Shown: positions 17,870 to 26,246 of the stretch, piece by piece | Numbering within the stretch: the first letter of the stretch is position 1 | How the letters are laid out: each line of letters opens with the position of its first letter | Assembly: GCA_019422525.1 (NCBI GenBank) | Contig: JAHZDE010000002.1 | Span: 440,716 to 504,715 of the forward strand | From: Clostridiales bacterium | Lineage (GTDB): Bacteria; Bacillota; Clostridia; Oscillospirales; Acutalibacteraceae | DNA length: 64,000 nt | Direction: 5' to 3' | Notes under the pieces: generated by a model | Databases searched by the model: none | Told to the model about the DNA's origin: nothing | The model's input: only the letters and a program-made list of their open reading frames with translations | Translations under genes and position numbers: made by a program

Positions 17870-17896
17870 TTAGCACTCTTTAGCTTCGAGTGCTAA
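17870..17896 (-). promoter_or_regulatory. CIRCE operator
   Basis: TTAGCACTC-N9-GAGTGCTAA matches the CIRCE consensus at every position. It lies 25 bp before the hrcA start codon and just downstream of the promoter, where bound HrcA blocks transcription. No second CIRCE is seen in the window. Confidence 0.98.
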
Positions 17897-17907
17897 ACCT
17901 TGTCTAT

Positions 17908-17936
17908 ACTCTACCACTCTCTTCCGAGTTTGTCAA
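17908..17936 (-). promoter_or_regulatory. Promoter of the heat-shock operon
   Basis: Read on the minus strand, TTGACA (17931-17936) and TAGAGT (17908-17913) are separated by 17 bp. The start site would fall at or just before the CIRCE element. Confidence 0.75.
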
Positions 17937-18063
17937 GTTTTTATTTGTAAATGATTTGTGAAATTCGGAAATTTTTTTTGCTACTTCCCACAGACAGGAA
18001 TGGGGATAATCATATTGTGCCCGTACCCAGTCAAACATACATCAATTTCCTATTAAATAAGGA

Positions 18064-18102
18064 AAAGCCATCCTGCTCTCCTAATAAGAACAGGATGGCT
18101 TT
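18064..18102. terminator. Intrinsic terminator behind the aldo/keto reductase
   Basis: AAAGCCATCCTG pairs with CAGGATGGCTTT, with short T-runs on both strands. On the minus strand it lies 14 bp after the reductase stop and ahead of the heat-shock promoter, insulating the two. Confidence 0.85.
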
Positions 18103-18115
18103 GTCTATGAACCAG

Positions 18116-19264
18116 TCAGGATTCTTTTTCCAGTTCGGCCTTCATGGACGAAATTTTTTCATGAATCACAGGCATCAGCGTGCTGGACTCAATGTGCTGG
18201 GGACAAATGCCTTCACATTTCCGGCACTTGCGGCATGCGTCTGCCAATTTATCCAAAGCATAGTACTTCTTGACGGTGTCCTCCCGGGAATCATTGACGG
18301 TCTGATTATAGATTTCATAAATGCCGGGAATATCCAGCCCAAAGGGACATGGCATACAATAGGCACAGCCAGTGCAGGGGACCAGTGCCATTTTCTGATA
18401 GACCTCCCGAGTTTTGGCCAGCATGGAAAGCTGCTCTTCCGAAAGCATTCCGATAGAGGAACGGCCTGCATAGGTAAGGTTCTGTTCCACCATTTCTTCG
18501 CTGCCCATACCGCTGAGAACAACGGAGACTTCGGGACGGTTCCACAAAAAGTCCAGCGCCCATTCTACCGGTGTACGGCTGGAGCACAGGTTTTCTTTTA
18601 CCTGCGGGCTCAAATTGGCGAGCTTTCCGCCCAGCAGAGGCTCCATAATCACAACACCCAGCCCCTTGGCAGCGGCGGCTTCCAATCCCCGGAGGGTTGC
18701 CTGGTTCTCTACATCAATATAGTTCATCTGGATTTGGCAGAAATCCCAAGCGTCAAAGCCGTTGAGAATTTCCAGAAATGCTTCCTCGTTATCATGGAAG
18801 GAAAAACCGAGAAAACGGATTTTGCCTTCCTCCCGGGCCTTTTTCATTTTGGAAAGAAGGTCAAATTTGAGCACTTTATTTTTCCAGGTATTCAGGCTCA
18901 GGGCGTGGAGCAGGTAGAAATCAATATGGTCGGTTTGCAGCCGCTGTAACTGATTATTTAGAAAAGTATCAAAATCCTCTTCCTTCTCCACCGCAAACAC
19001 CGGCATTTTGGTGGCCAGGTTTACCTTTTCCCGGTATCCATCCTGCAAAGCTTTTCCCACTAACGGTTCGCTGGCTTCATGATGATAAAAATAGGCGGTG
19101 TCGATATAATTGACACCGGTATCAATGGCGTGGCGAAGCATCCCGATTGACCGCTCTTCATCAATACAGTTGTCAGGCTGTCCTTCGAGAACCGGGAAAC
19201 GCATACAGCCAAAGCCCAATGCGGAAACCATGACACCGGTATTTCCCATTTTCCGATACTGCAT
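18116..19264 (-). CDS. Aldo/keto reductase with C-terminal 4Fe-4S ferredoxin domain
   Basis: The 382-residue protein has an aldo/keto reductase barrel (residues 1-270) with the family start MQYRKMGNTGVMVSALGFGCMR written here as GFGCMRFP, the catalytic region DTAYFYHHE, and NADPH-site features. A ferredoxin-like tail follows with CTGCAYCMPCP and CRKCRKCEGICP, two cysteine clusters able to hold 4Fe-4S centres. Such fusions are frequent in clostridia and are thought to couple carbonyl reduction to iron-sulfur electron transfer; the substrate is not known. It is a single-gene unit with its own promoter and terminator; GAGAGGAG precedes the ATG. Confidence 0.9.
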   Translation of the reverse strand: MQYRKMGNTGVMVSALGFGCMRFPVLEGQPDNCIDEERSIGMLRHAIDTGVNYIDTAYFYHHEASEPLVGKALQDGYREKVNLATKMPVFAVEKEEDFDTFLNNQLQRLQTDHIDFYLLHALSLNTWKNKVLKFDLLSKMKKAREEGKIRFLGFSFHDNEEAFLEILNGFDAWDFCQIQMNYIDVENQATLRGLEAAAAKGLGVVIMEPLLGGKLANLSPQVKENLCSSRTPVEWALDFLWNRPEVSVVLSGMGSEEMVEQNLTYAGRSSIGMLSEEQLSMLAKTREVYQKMALVPCTGCAYCMPCPFGLDIPGIYEIYNQTVNDSREDTVKKYYALDKLADACRKCRKCEGICPQHIESSTLMPVIHEKISSMKAELEKES

Positions 19265-19313
19265 TCAAATCGCTCCTCTCAATATTCTAACTGATTCATA
19301 CAGCATTGAATCC

Positions 19314-19343
19314 ATTGTAGCATGGGAAATCTATCTTTTCAAG
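19314..19343 (-). promoter_or_regulatory. Promoter of the aldo/keto reductase gene
   Basis: On the minus strand TTGAAA (19338-19343) and TACAAT (19314-19319) are spaced by 18 bp, about 50 bp before the ATG. The remainder of the 328-bp gap up to 19592 shows only a weak inverted repeat (GAAATGT/ACATTTC, about 19389-19433) and possible -10-like sequences for the next plus-strand gene. Confidence 0.55.
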
Positions 19344-19592
19344 GATAGGAAATTCCTTGAAACCCCAAAGTTTTTCACCAATCGACGTGAAATGTTGAAA
19401 GAAAATCTTTTGTTGAAAATTCCCACATTTCATTCCTGATTTCGACAATCTTCCCTGAAAGAATCTGATATAGTATAGGTGGAATTTGATGGAACCGGGC
19501 GAAAGGAAGAATAAACTGCCGGAAGCTTCTCGGGTGGTTGAAAATTCCCGTTTCCCGACAACTTATGCAAAGAATGAAAGGAGCTGTCTATT

Positions 19593-19754
19593 ATGGAGAA
19601 TCGTCAAACCTGCAGCAGAGAATATACACTTTTATTTAACGGAATTACCGATACCATCAGCCAATTGGAAACACTTTTACTGCGCCTGAAGCGAATGCAG
19701 GCTGAAGCGGAGGAGTTATACCTGACACAGGAAGAAAACCCTCAAACCCCCTGA
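19593..19754 (+). CDS. 53-residue protein of unknown function
   Basis: A short open frame begins with ATG 19593, has AAAGGAG 8 bp upstream and is followed within 17 bp by a perfect 17-bp terminator stem. This complete gene anatomy supports a real gene. The product (MENRQTCSREYTLLFNGI at its N terminus) is predicted to be a single amphipathic helical hairpin with a leucine-rich middle (LETLLLRLKRMQAEAEELYL) and an acidic, proline-containing end. No catalytic motif or membrane segment is visible. I do not recognise a named family. It could be a small regulatory or adaptor protein that acts by coiled-coil contact. Confidence 0.7.
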   Translation: MENRQTCSREYTLLFNGITDTISQLETLLLRLKRMQAEAEELYLTQEENPQTP

Positions 19755-19770
19755 TCATATACCCAAAAAA

Positions 19771-19813
19771 ACGGACCCGGTATAGCGTATTCGCTATACC
19801 GGGTCCGTTTTTT
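19771..19813. terminator. Strong bidirectional terminator
   Basis: A perfect 17-bp stem (19771-19787 with 19792-19808; ACGGACCCGGTATAGCG on the left) has a 4-base loop, preceded by seven A and followed by a T-run. It ends the 53-residue protein gene on the plus strand and the ACT-domain gene on the minus strand. Confidence 0.95.
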
Positions 19814-19832
19814 ATCATGGAGATTGCACCGT

Positions 19833-20258
19833 TTATCCAATATCTTCCTGTGTCAGAATTCGCACACCGTTGCTTTGCAAAATTTCAATGCCTCGCTCCA
19901 CTTCGTCCGTGCGAATAATAATGGAAGCCTTGCCGCTATCCTTACTGACAAATGCATACATATATTCCACGCTAATTTTGGAATCGGCCAGAATCCGCAT
20001 GGCTTTGGCAAATTCTCCCGGACGGTCACTAATGCCCATCATAATTACGCTGGTGATGGAAACCGTCATGCCGGCATCCTTCAAAATAGCCTCGGCTTCC
20101 GCGGGCTTGTCCACAATCAAACGAAGTATGCCAAAATCCCGGGTATCGGCAATCGTAAGGGCGCGAATGTCGATTCCGGCTTTTGCGATGGCTTCCGTAA
20201 TTTCTGCCAGCCGGCCCGACTTGTTTTCTACAAAAACGGAGAGCTGTTGTACCTGCAT
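19833..20258 (-). CDS. Double ACT-domain protein
   Basis: The 141-residue protein consists of two ACT domains in tandem (about 3-68 and 70-138; VQQLSVFVENKSGRLAEI and VIMMGISDRPGEFAKAMRIL). ACT domains bind amino acids and control enzymes or transcription. Stand-alone pairs of this type are common in clostridia and are often encoded beside phenylacetate/indolepyruvate metabolism genes, which are absent here. ATG 20258 has AGGAAGGA close upstream; an earlier in-frame start without such a site is rejected. The ligand is unknown. Confidence 0.85.
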   Translation of the reverse strand: MQVQQLSVFVENKSGRLAEITEAIAKAGIDIRALTIADTRDFGILRLIVDKPAEAEAILKDAGMTVSITSVIMMGISDRPGEFAKAMRILADSKISVEYMYAFVSKDSGKASIIIRTDEVERGIEILQSNGVRILTQEDIG

Positions 20259-20502
20259 GATAATCCTTCCTTTCATACCCAGATTTATCCTCAAGGAGCC
20301 GTCAGGCTCATTTCCGATCCATCCACTTTTATTCTATTATACAGGTGCTTTTTTCCGGATGCAAGAGGATGACAAAAACGTTTTTACATAAAAAAGTTTA
20401 AAAACGCGATAAAAATTACAACTTTGATGCAAGTTTTTATCTTTTTTGATACATATTGGGATTATAATATCCATATCAAAGTTGGGAAGGATGTGAATCA
20501 GC

Positions 20503-21318
20503 GTGAGACATAACAAAAAAAATCGTAAGAAAACACTGACAGGCCAAATGATATCGGCAGCGCTGATTATTTTATGCTTCAGTTTCTTGGCGGTATGGAT
20601 AAACAGGCTGTCGACTACAGCAGCAGTACCGGTAGCTGCTACCGAGCAAAAGGTATTATTACAGGAAGAAGAATCAGCACTTGAAATGGAAGTCACACGG
20701 CTGGTGGAAGACAAGGTATTGGAGGTGCCTTATTTGTCCCAGAAGGGGATTTTACCCACTGGCTGTGAAGTGACCAGTGCGGCAATGGTTTTGCAGTATT
20801 GGGGAGTTGACATCGCGCCGGAAGAATTGGCGGACAAGCTTCCCTGTGATTACCTTTTCTGGGAAGATGGGAAACTGTATGGGCCGGACCCCAACCGATT
20901 TTTTGTGGGTTCGCCTTTTGACCCTAATAGCTATGGCTGTTTTGCCCCGGTAATTGCTTCTATTATTCCCAAAGCAGACACGGCTATGACTGCACAGGTG
21001 CTGACAAATGTTCCGTTGGAAGATTTGTATAATGAATATGTATCACAAGGCGTTCCGGTACTGGTATGGTGTACCATTCAAATGCTGGAAACCAGTGATG
21101 GGACAAGATGGACTTTGCCCAGTGGAGAAGAGTTTGTCTGGCCACGTAATGAGCACTGTATGGTGTTATCGGGAAGAGAAGAAAACGAATATATTTGTAT
21201 GGACCCTTATGGATCCATTGGACAAAGGGCTATTGACCGGGAACTTTTGGAAAAGCGGTATGAGGAATTGGGGCAGCAGGCGGTGGTAATATTGCCAGAG
21301 GAAAAAGTGATAAAGTAA
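20503..21318 (+). CDS. Membrane-anchored C39-like cysteine peptidase
   Basis: The 271-residue protein has a basic N terminus and one hydrophobic segment (about residues 14-34), so it is exported and anchored. The outer part is a papain-fold C39_2 domain: the likely nucleophile Cys in LPTGCEVTSAAMVLQYWG (about residue 87), a His in NEHCMVLSG and the following DPYG. This family of predicted bacteriocin-processing-like or cell-wall peptidases has mostly unknown substrates. The GTG start at 20503 is used because GGGAAGGA lies before it; spacing is long. A TATAAT -10 box lies at 20463-20468. A terminator follows directly, so it is monocistronic. Confidence 0.8.
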   Translation: MRHNKKNRKKTLTGQMISAALIILCFSFLAVWINRLSTTAAVPVAATEQKVLLQEEESALEMEVTRLVEDKVLEVPYLSQKGILPTGCEVTSAAMVLQYWGVDIAPEELADKLPCDYLFWEDGKLYGPDPNRFFVGSPFDPNSYGCFAPVIASIIPKADTAMTAQVLTNVPLEDLYNEYVSQGVPVLVWCTIQMLETSDGTRWTLPSGEEFVWPRNEHCMVLSGREENEYICMDPYGSIGQRAIDRELLEKRYEELGQQAVVILPEEKVIK

Positions 21319-21324
21319 AAAACA

Positions 21325-21357
21325 AGGGAAGGAGTTTTTCGGCTCCTTCCCTCATTT
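21325..21357. terminator. Convergent intrinsic terminator
   Basis: AGGGAAGGAG (21325-21334) pairs with CTCCTTCCCT (21343-21352) and is followed by a T-run. It separates the convergent peptidase and spoIIE genes. Confidence 0.88.
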
Positions 21358-21361
21358 TTGT

Positions 21362-23701
21362 TTAGACATTTTTAACGGTAGAAGTTCCGGTACGGCTTTC
21401 AATCACCAGTACCAATGCAGTAATATCGTCATCATGTCCATCTGTGCGTTTTTTTCGGGCTGCTTCAATGAGCTGAGCAGCCAAGGCACCGGGGTCACCG
21501 CCAGGCCATTCTTCCAGCATTTTGCATACCCATTCCGTACCGCATGCGGTAATGCCGTCGGATACCAAAACAATCATATCGTTTGGAGCAAGATCCGCTT
21601 CCACTTTGGCAAAATCCGCATCGCCCAAAATTCCTGCCGGAAAGGAGCTGGCTTCGATTTCACGGCATGCTCCATTACTACGGATAAAGCTTACTGGTGC
21701 ACCTGCTTTATAAAAAATCGTATGCCCGGTATACAAGTCCACCGAAACCAAATCAAGGGTGGACAAAGATTCATCACCGGATTTTGCCAGCAGAGCCGCA
21801 TTGGTCAGGCGCAGGGCGCATTGATACCCAATACCCGATTTTAACAGATTTTCCATAATACTGGCGGCCATTGCGCCGTCTACAGCAGCCCGTCCGCCAG
21901 TACCCATTCCGTCGCTGATAATGGCCATTTGATGTCCAGAATCATCGGAAAACACGGAAAAGCTGTCTCCACAAAGACTTCCTCCATTACAGATATGCTG
22001 AGATGCGCCGTGGAGCACTTTCAGAGCCGGACGCTCGCTCATCAGAATACGACACTGATCCCCTATAACGGTAACCGATGGCGGTGTAAAGTCCCGGCCG
22101 CAGGTACGGGAAATCTCCCTCGTTAAAAATCCTTTGTGAAATCGGGCACGGTCTCCCCGAGCCGTTTCGGCCTCTACAGTCATTCTGTCAAAGGGATCTA
22201 CCCGACAGCAGACTTCAAGGGGAAGAATCCCGGCCTGCCGCAGAACTTCTCCCACTCTTCTGGCTGCCTCATAATCAAAATGGTCAAACTCTTCCGTTTC
22301 CATTGCCAAATCCTTTAGTAGTTGAGAGGTGATTCCAAACTGGCTCACAGCCACTTCCCGAACCTGTTTGGCACGAATTTCTGCCGCGTCCCGGGCCAGA
22401 AATTCCTGATAGGAAGCGTTGACATTTTGAATCAGCTCCGGCAAGCGGGCACAACGGTTTTGCAGATAGCCGCAGACTTCTTTCCGCTCAATTTGCCCAT
22501 TTCGGCGCAGAGGCTCGGTCATAGTTTCCAGTGCTTCAATCGTTGCGTGATACTCTCTTTCCCAGCAATAGGGCTTTAGCCCACAGCGGCGGCAGGTTTT
22601 CGAAACAGCCCGCACATACACCCCTTCCATATCCGGCGCGCACATCTGAGAAAGCTTTTGCGAAATTTTGTCTACCGATTGGGAAACCTCCGACAATGCC
22701 CGCGAGGCGTTTTCCAGTTTCATGACCACAGTTTTTCGCAGTCCACTGCTTTTCAGTGTTTCTCCCGGAGAGGAAAACAAAGCAGCTATCCGTCCTCCGG
22801 CAGGGAGTATAACAAAAATAATCGAAGCGGCGGCAGTTTCATAAAATCCGGACATGGTCTGCTCGATTCCGGCTTGCAGGCTGGCGGCAGCGTTGGCAAT
22901 GACAAAAGCAGCGGCCGAAGCCGCTTTTCCAAGTGGTGAAAAGACTCCCGCCATCAGTCCTCCTAAAGCATAAGCACCGGAAAGAGGCGAGAGTCCAACA
23001 GTGGAAAGCCCCATCACAGCTCCGGAGGCAATTCCGGCAACTGCCCCAGCAGAAATTCCGCCATATCGTCCAGCGTACAGCGTAAACAGAACAGCAGCAA
23101 TTCGCCCCAAAGAAACGCCGAAAAAAGTCACATCGGCAATAGACAGGGCCAATACACACACCGAGACGGTTACACCCGCTAAATCCGGCTGTGTCAGGCT
23201 TCGCAGCCCGCCGCTTTGCGGAAGATTCCAGATTCTTTGGAAAAACCAGCATCCGCCACCGGCCAGCAGCCCTTCGGCCAGATAAAACGCAGCCGTTGAA
23301 CTCATAGAGCCGTTTATCATGACCATGGCGCCGCCGGTTGCCAGCATAGGACCCATGGCTGCCAGAGGGCCGGTAAACTGATTCCGGCTGATACGGTGCA
23401 AATCATGAAGTGTCCAGCGGATGGCCGCAGCAGCCAGCACACAGGTCAGATACCGCACCGGAATTAAAATCGGGGAGGGGAGAAGGTAGCCCATCATAGC
23501 GCCTCCCGCAGCGGCCCACATATAGTGATAGGGAGCAGCGGCCGCTGCTGCTACCCCAAAAGGGGCATATTTTCCAAATGCCATAGCTCTGGAAAACAAT
23601 AGCCCTGCCACGAAACTGCCCAAAACACCGGCCAGCTCTGTGATAACGGGGGATTCTTTCCATCGGTATACTTTTTTCCGAACTGCCGCCAATGTACTCA
23701 C
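21362..23701 (-). CDS. spoIIE: Stage II sporulation protein E, PP2C phosphatase
   Basis: The 779-residue protein begins with about ten hydrophobic segments (residues 20-300), continues with a cytoplasmic linker that includes a Cys-rich CRRCGLKPYCW region, and ends in a PP2C phosphatase domain with SDGMGTGGRAA and HDDDITALVLV. SpoIIE dephosphorylates SpoIIAA at the asymmetric septum and so activates sigma-F in the forespore. This makes a spore-forming lifestyle likely. The start is GTG 23701, with AAGGAAGG upstream at rather long distance. The gene appears to stand alone between two terminators. Confidence 0.93.
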   Translation of the reverse strand: MSTLAAVRKKVYRWKESPVITELAGVLGSFVAGLLFSRAMAFGKYAPFGVAAAAAAPYHYMWAAAGGAMMGYLLPSPILIPVRYLTCVLAAAAIRWTLHDLHRISRNQFTGPLAAMGPMLATGGAMVMINGSMSSTAAFYLAEGLLAGGGCWFFQRIWNLPQSGGLRSLTQPDLAGVTVSVCVLALSIADVTFFGVSLGRIAAVLFTLYAGRYGGISAGAVAGIASGAVMGLSTVGLSPLSGAYALGGLMAGVFSPLGKAASAAAFVIANAAASLQAGIEQTMSGFYETAAASIIFVILPAGGRIAALFSSPGETLKSSGLRKTVVMKLENASRALSEVSQSVDKISQKLSQMCAPDMEGVYVRAVSKTCRRCGLKPYCWEREYHATIEALETMTEPLRRNGQIERKEVCGYLQNRCARLPELIQNVNASYQEFLARDAAEIRAKQVREVAVSQFGITSQLLKDLAMETEEFDHFDYEAARRVGEVLRQAGILPLEVCCRVDPFDRMTVEAETARGDRARFHKGFLTREISRTCGRDFTPPSVTVIGDQCRILMSERPALKVLHGASQHICNGGSLCGDSFSVFSDDSGHQMAIISDGMGTGGRAAVDGAMAASIMENLLKSGIGYQCALRLTNAALLAKSGDESLSTLDLVSVDLYTGHTIFYKAGAPVSFIRSNGACREIEASSFPAGILGDADFAKVEADLAPNDMIVLVSDGITACGTEWVCKMLEEWPGGDPGALAAQLIEAARKKRTDGHDDDITALVLVIESRTGTSTVKNV

Positions 23702-24000
23702 AATACAACACCACGCCTTCCTTTTCTTTCATACATCCGCCCTGCTGTCTGATAAAACGGCAGGGTCATACCTTATAGTTCATTGTATCCCTTGCCGGCA
23801 GGCCATTTTGTCAAACGGCGGCGCAGAACGACAGCTTTTCTTCCGGGCAAATTCCCCTTTTTCCCGGAAAATCCACAAGGCCATGCCCATTTTCCCCGGC
23901 TGAAAAGGAAACTCTTTTCCCGGCCTCTTCTGCTTCCATGTTTTTTCCCGAAAAGAGGACGGAATCGGCGTGCTGGTGTTGTCGAGGAAAAGGTTTGTAA
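23702..24000. other. Intergenic region upstream of spoIIE
   Basis: No convincing gene is seen, although short frames are open in several phases. The stretch is rich in TTTTCCCGG-like strings, with related CCCGGAAAA, CCCCGGCTGAAAA, TTCCCGGCC and TTCCCGAAAA within about 100 bp. They form no regular repeat. The spoIIE promoter should lie here, but no clear sigma-A or sigma-H box could be assigned by eye. Confidence 0.5.
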
Positions 24001-24046
24001 AAAAATGCATCTGTCCGGCTGGTTTGACCGAACAGATGCATTTTTT
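24001..24046 (-). terminator. Intrinsic terminator of the 2H phosphoesterase operon
   Basis: AAAAATGCATCTGT (24001-24014) pairs perfectly with ACAGATGCATTTTT (24032-24045). On the minus strand it ends in a T-run and overlaps the stop codon of the phosphoesterase gene. Confidence 0.88.
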
Positions 24047-24764
24047 AAAGAACAGCGGGGTGTTTCAAAAGATAATGGTCCATATCCGTAAACTCTGCAT
24101 AATAGAGGCGGCTGATATCCAAAAGCAGCTCTGATTTTTCTTGGCTGAGTATCCGACAGGTCTCGGAAAGGGTAGAAACCTCTTTTTCTCCAACATAGCC
24201 CGGACGATAGTAAGCCAGCGTGATGTGGGGGGTTAATGGGTAGGGCAAAGGACAAATTTTATCAAACAGCTCATACAGGTACATGAGAATATCGTACTGT
24301 TTGTCCGTGGCAGGCTCATATCCTGCTGCAATACTGGTATTTACCATATGAAAGACATGGGTAGAGCGAAGACGAATTTGCTTTGGAAAGTCCTGCGCTT
24401 GCATAGCTTGGCAAATCTCCAGATACCTTGTGGCATTTTCGCTCATGATAGATGTAAGGGAAGAGCGAGATGGTCCGCTGGATAAGTCATGAAGAGTCAG
24501 GTGAAATCCCGGAGGGGATAAAGGTTGTGAAAGAACAAGAGGAGCTGTCTGATAAAGCTGTTTCTGCATACGGGAAAGCCTTTGGACGGAAGCGGCGTCC
24601 AACGTGAACAGAATAGTATCACCATAAAAGGGTAGAAGTTTTCCATGCTCGTCCGCTTTTTGGCGCAAAGCAGGGTGAGTATCAAAACCGGTTCTTTGCC
24701 ACCGATAACTGTCCGGCTGGAAAGAAAGCAGCCGCTGCTGAAAATCACGATAGGTTTCCCGCAT
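24045..24764 (-). CDS. 2H phosphoesterase superfamily protein
   Basis: The 239-residue protein has the two His-x-Thr-x signatures that define the 2H superfamily, HLTLHD in the middle and HITLAYY near residue 190. These enzymes (RNA ligase-like 2',3'-cyclic phosphodiesterases and relatives) open cyclic phosphates on RNA or nucleotides. The N-terminal half has features of its own (YGDTILFTLD) and the protein is longer than the usual 180-residue LigT type. It lies 18 bp behind the patatin-like gene in what looks like a two-gene operon. The substrate is unknown. Confidence 0.75.
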   Translation of the reverse strand: MRETYRDFQQRLLSFQPDSYRWQRTGFDTHPALRQKADEHGKLLPFYGDTILFTLDAASVQRLSRMQKQLYQTAPLVLSQPLSPPGFHLTLHDLSSGPSRSSLTSIMSENATRYLEICQAMQAQDFPKQIRLRSTHVFHMVNTSIAAGYEPATDKQYDILMYLYELFDKICPLPYPLTPHITLAYYRPGYVGEKEVSTLSETCRILSQEKSELLLDISRLYYAEFTDMDHYLLKHPAVL

Positions 24765-24782
24765 GATAGATGATCCTTTCTG

Positions 24783-25634
24783 CTAATTTTGCATGAATTC
24801 CCGAATTTCGTTCAGGCGTGCGGCGGCATCCTGTACCCCCATGGAATAGACCTCCATCAGTTGGGCTGGGTCACGGCAGAATGCGCTCATGGTGATAGGA
24901 GAACTGGGGCGTATGACAATGGCGTTTCCCTGATTTTCCCGGTCTATACATTCCCGGCGAAGTTGGTTGTATACTTCTCCTCGATGGCAAAGTGCTTCGG
25001 CGAAAGCTGGGTATCGGTAGTACCGGGCGCGGATGACCGGACGGGGGTATTCCGGTTTTTCGGATTTTCGATAGCTGTCATCCCGGGTAAGAATGATAAT
25101 ATTTTTTTCACAGCCAGCTTCTTCCGCCCGGCGCAGAGGAATCGCCTGAGCTACACTGCCATCCAAAAGCTTTTTCCCCATATGACGAATGGGGTGGGAG
25201 AGAAAGGGCTGGGCTGAAGACGCCCGGACAGCTTCCATGCCGTCACCTAAGTGTGATTTGTCAAAATATATAATGGAACCGGTTTCTAAGTCTGTAGCAC
25301 CTGCCTCGTATCCCATGGGGCTGTTATAAAAGGTATCATAGTCAAAGGGAAGCAGCTCGTGAAACATAGGGCCAAAAATAAAGTCAAAACCAAACATGGA
25401 ACCGCCCCGCAAAATATTTCCGGCACTGACATATCGTTTGTCCTGAATATATTGCGAAAAGATTTCCCGGTTCCTTCCGATTTGTCCCGAGAGAAAGCTC
25501 AATGCATTACATGCACCGGCAGAAATTCCGTATACGGAAAAGAAATTCAGATTTTCCCGAGCCAGTACATCCAGTGCACCGGCTGTGTAGGCACCGCGGA
25601 CACCTCCGCCCTCTAAAACAAGTCCATAACGCAT
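24783..25634 (-). CDS. Patatin-like phospholipase
   Basis: The 283-residue hydrolase shows the patatin features: an oxyanion loop in VLEGGGVRGAYTAGAL at the N terminus, the nucleophile in GISAG (Ser about residue 40) and the second catalytic residue in LLDGSVAQ, where Asp completes the dyad. No signal peptide is present. It resembles the YjjU/RssA branch of bacterial patatins, thought to act on membrane lipids. ATG 25634 has AGGAG 9 bp upstream; a longer in-frame version is rejected. It is the first gene of a unit with the 2H phosphoesterase. Confidence 0.9.
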   Translation of the reverse strand: MRYGLVLEGGGVRGAYTAGALDVLARENLNFFSVYGISAGACNALSFLSGQIGRNREIFSQYIQDKRYVSAGNILRGGSMFGFDFIFGPMFHELLPFDYDTFYNSPMGYEAGATDLETGSIIYFDKSHLGDGMEAVRASSAQPFLSHPIRHMGKKLLDGSVAQAIPLRRAEEAGCEKNIIILTRDDSYRKSEKPEYPRPVIRARYYRYPAFAEALCHRGEVYNQLRRECIDRENQGNAIVIRPSSPITMSAFCRDPAQLMEVYSMGVQDAAARLNEIREFMQN

Positions 25635-25739
25635 GGAAATCAACTCCTGTATGAGATTACTACTCAGTATAAGACTTTTTGTTTTTTTCGGCAAGAGTTC
25701 AGACAGAGATAGAAAAAGTAAAAAAATTGAAAAAAGCTA

Positions 25740-25768
25740 TTGACTTTTTATTTTCTGTCAGGTATAAT
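25740..25768 (+). promoter_or_regulatory. Promoter of tRNA-Val
   Basis: TTGACT (25740-25745) and a perfect TATAAT (25763-25768) are 17 bp apart, 20 bp before the tRNA. Confidence 0.9.
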
Positions 25769-25787
25769 AGTCGAGCAGTCGATGCAT

Positions 25788-25863
25788 GGACGTTTAGCTC
25801 AGCTGGTAGAGCATTCGCTTGACGTGCGAAGGGTCAGCAGTTCAAGTCTGTTAACGTCCACCA
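25788..25863 (+). tRNA. tRNA-Val(GAC)
   Basis: The 76-base gene folds as a cloverleaf: acceptor GGACGTT/AACGTCC, D arm with AGCTCAGCTGGTAGAGC, anticodon stem TTCGC/GCGAA around TTGACGT with anticodon GAC, and T loop TTCAAGT. The CCA end is encoded (25861-25863). It has its own promoter and terminator. Confidence 0.95.
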
Positions 25864-25867
25864 CTGT

Positions 25868-25900
25868 AAAAGAGATTGGTTTTTCCAATCTCTTTTTTCT
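25868..25900 (+). terminator. Terminator of tRNA-Val
   Basis: AAAAGAGATTGG pairs with CCAATCTCTTTT, followed by a T-run. Confidence 0.9.
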
Positions 25901-25916
25901 TTTTTGAAATATCCTA

Positions 25917-25944
25917 TTGACTTTTTTTGATAGGTACGTATAAT
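25917..25944 (+). promoter_or_regulatory. Ancestral promoter of the tRNA-Ser locus
   Basis: TTGACT (25917-25922) and TATAAT (25939-25944), spacing 16, lie 42 bp before the truncated tRNA-Ser copy. No comparable promoter is seen directly before the complete tRNA-Ser at 26247, so this one probably still drives the locus by read-through. Confidence 0.75.
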
Positions 25945-25986
25945 AATTATGATTGCTGTCTGCAAATGCTGACAGGGTATCGCTTT

Positions 25987-26026
25987 GGAGAGTTGTCCGA
26001 GTGGTCGAAGGTGCAGCACTCGAAAT
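25987..26026 (+). pseudogene. Truncated tRNA-Ser(CGA), 5' half
   Basis: Forty bases are identical to the first 40 bases of the intact tRNA-Ser at 26247 and end within the anticodon loop after CTCGAAAT. The following bases (CGTGTGACATTCTCC) do not continue the tRNA. The break lies in the same place as the recombination core of the present element, so this is best read as a scar of an earlier integration event. Confidence 0.85.
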
Positions 26027-26065
26027 CGTGTGACATTCTCCCCAATCACCCCAACAATTTTATAT

Positions 26066-26115
26066 GGAAGCGTATCGAAGTGGTCGTAACGAGCCGCACT
26101 CGAAATGGTCGACTA
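26066..26115 (+). pseudogene. Degenerate tRNA-Ser-like 5' fragment
   Basis: This stretch begins GGAAGCGTATCGAAGTGG and continues to CCGCACTCGAAATGG. It has the D-arm and anticodon-loop layout of a tRNA-Ser(CGA) 5' half, but its acceptor (GGAAGCG) differs from the host type (GGAGAGT). It looks like a piece of another species' tRNA-Ser carried in by an earlier element. Shortly behind it, 26155-26172 reads GCGGGTTTAGCTCAGTT, like the 5' end of yet another tRNA. Confidence 0.55.
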
Positions 26116-26246
26116 GGCTGTTCGTTTTGTCCACCTGAAAATCCAGCAGTGATGCGGGTTTAGCTCAGTTCAAAAAAGTGAATATTTTGCTGTTCTGCCC
26201 TGTTGTTCTGTCCTCAGTATTTTTCAGAATTTCAGGCTTAACATAT

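Noticed and set aside
19486..19689. A 67-codon frame overlapping the 53-residue protein gene
   Set aside because: The overlapping frame at 19593 has the better ribosome binding site and ends just before the terminator; this one does not.
23772..24091. Several overlapping short frames upstream of spoIIE
   Set aside because: They overlap each other in many phases, span a terminator and have no ribosome binding sites.
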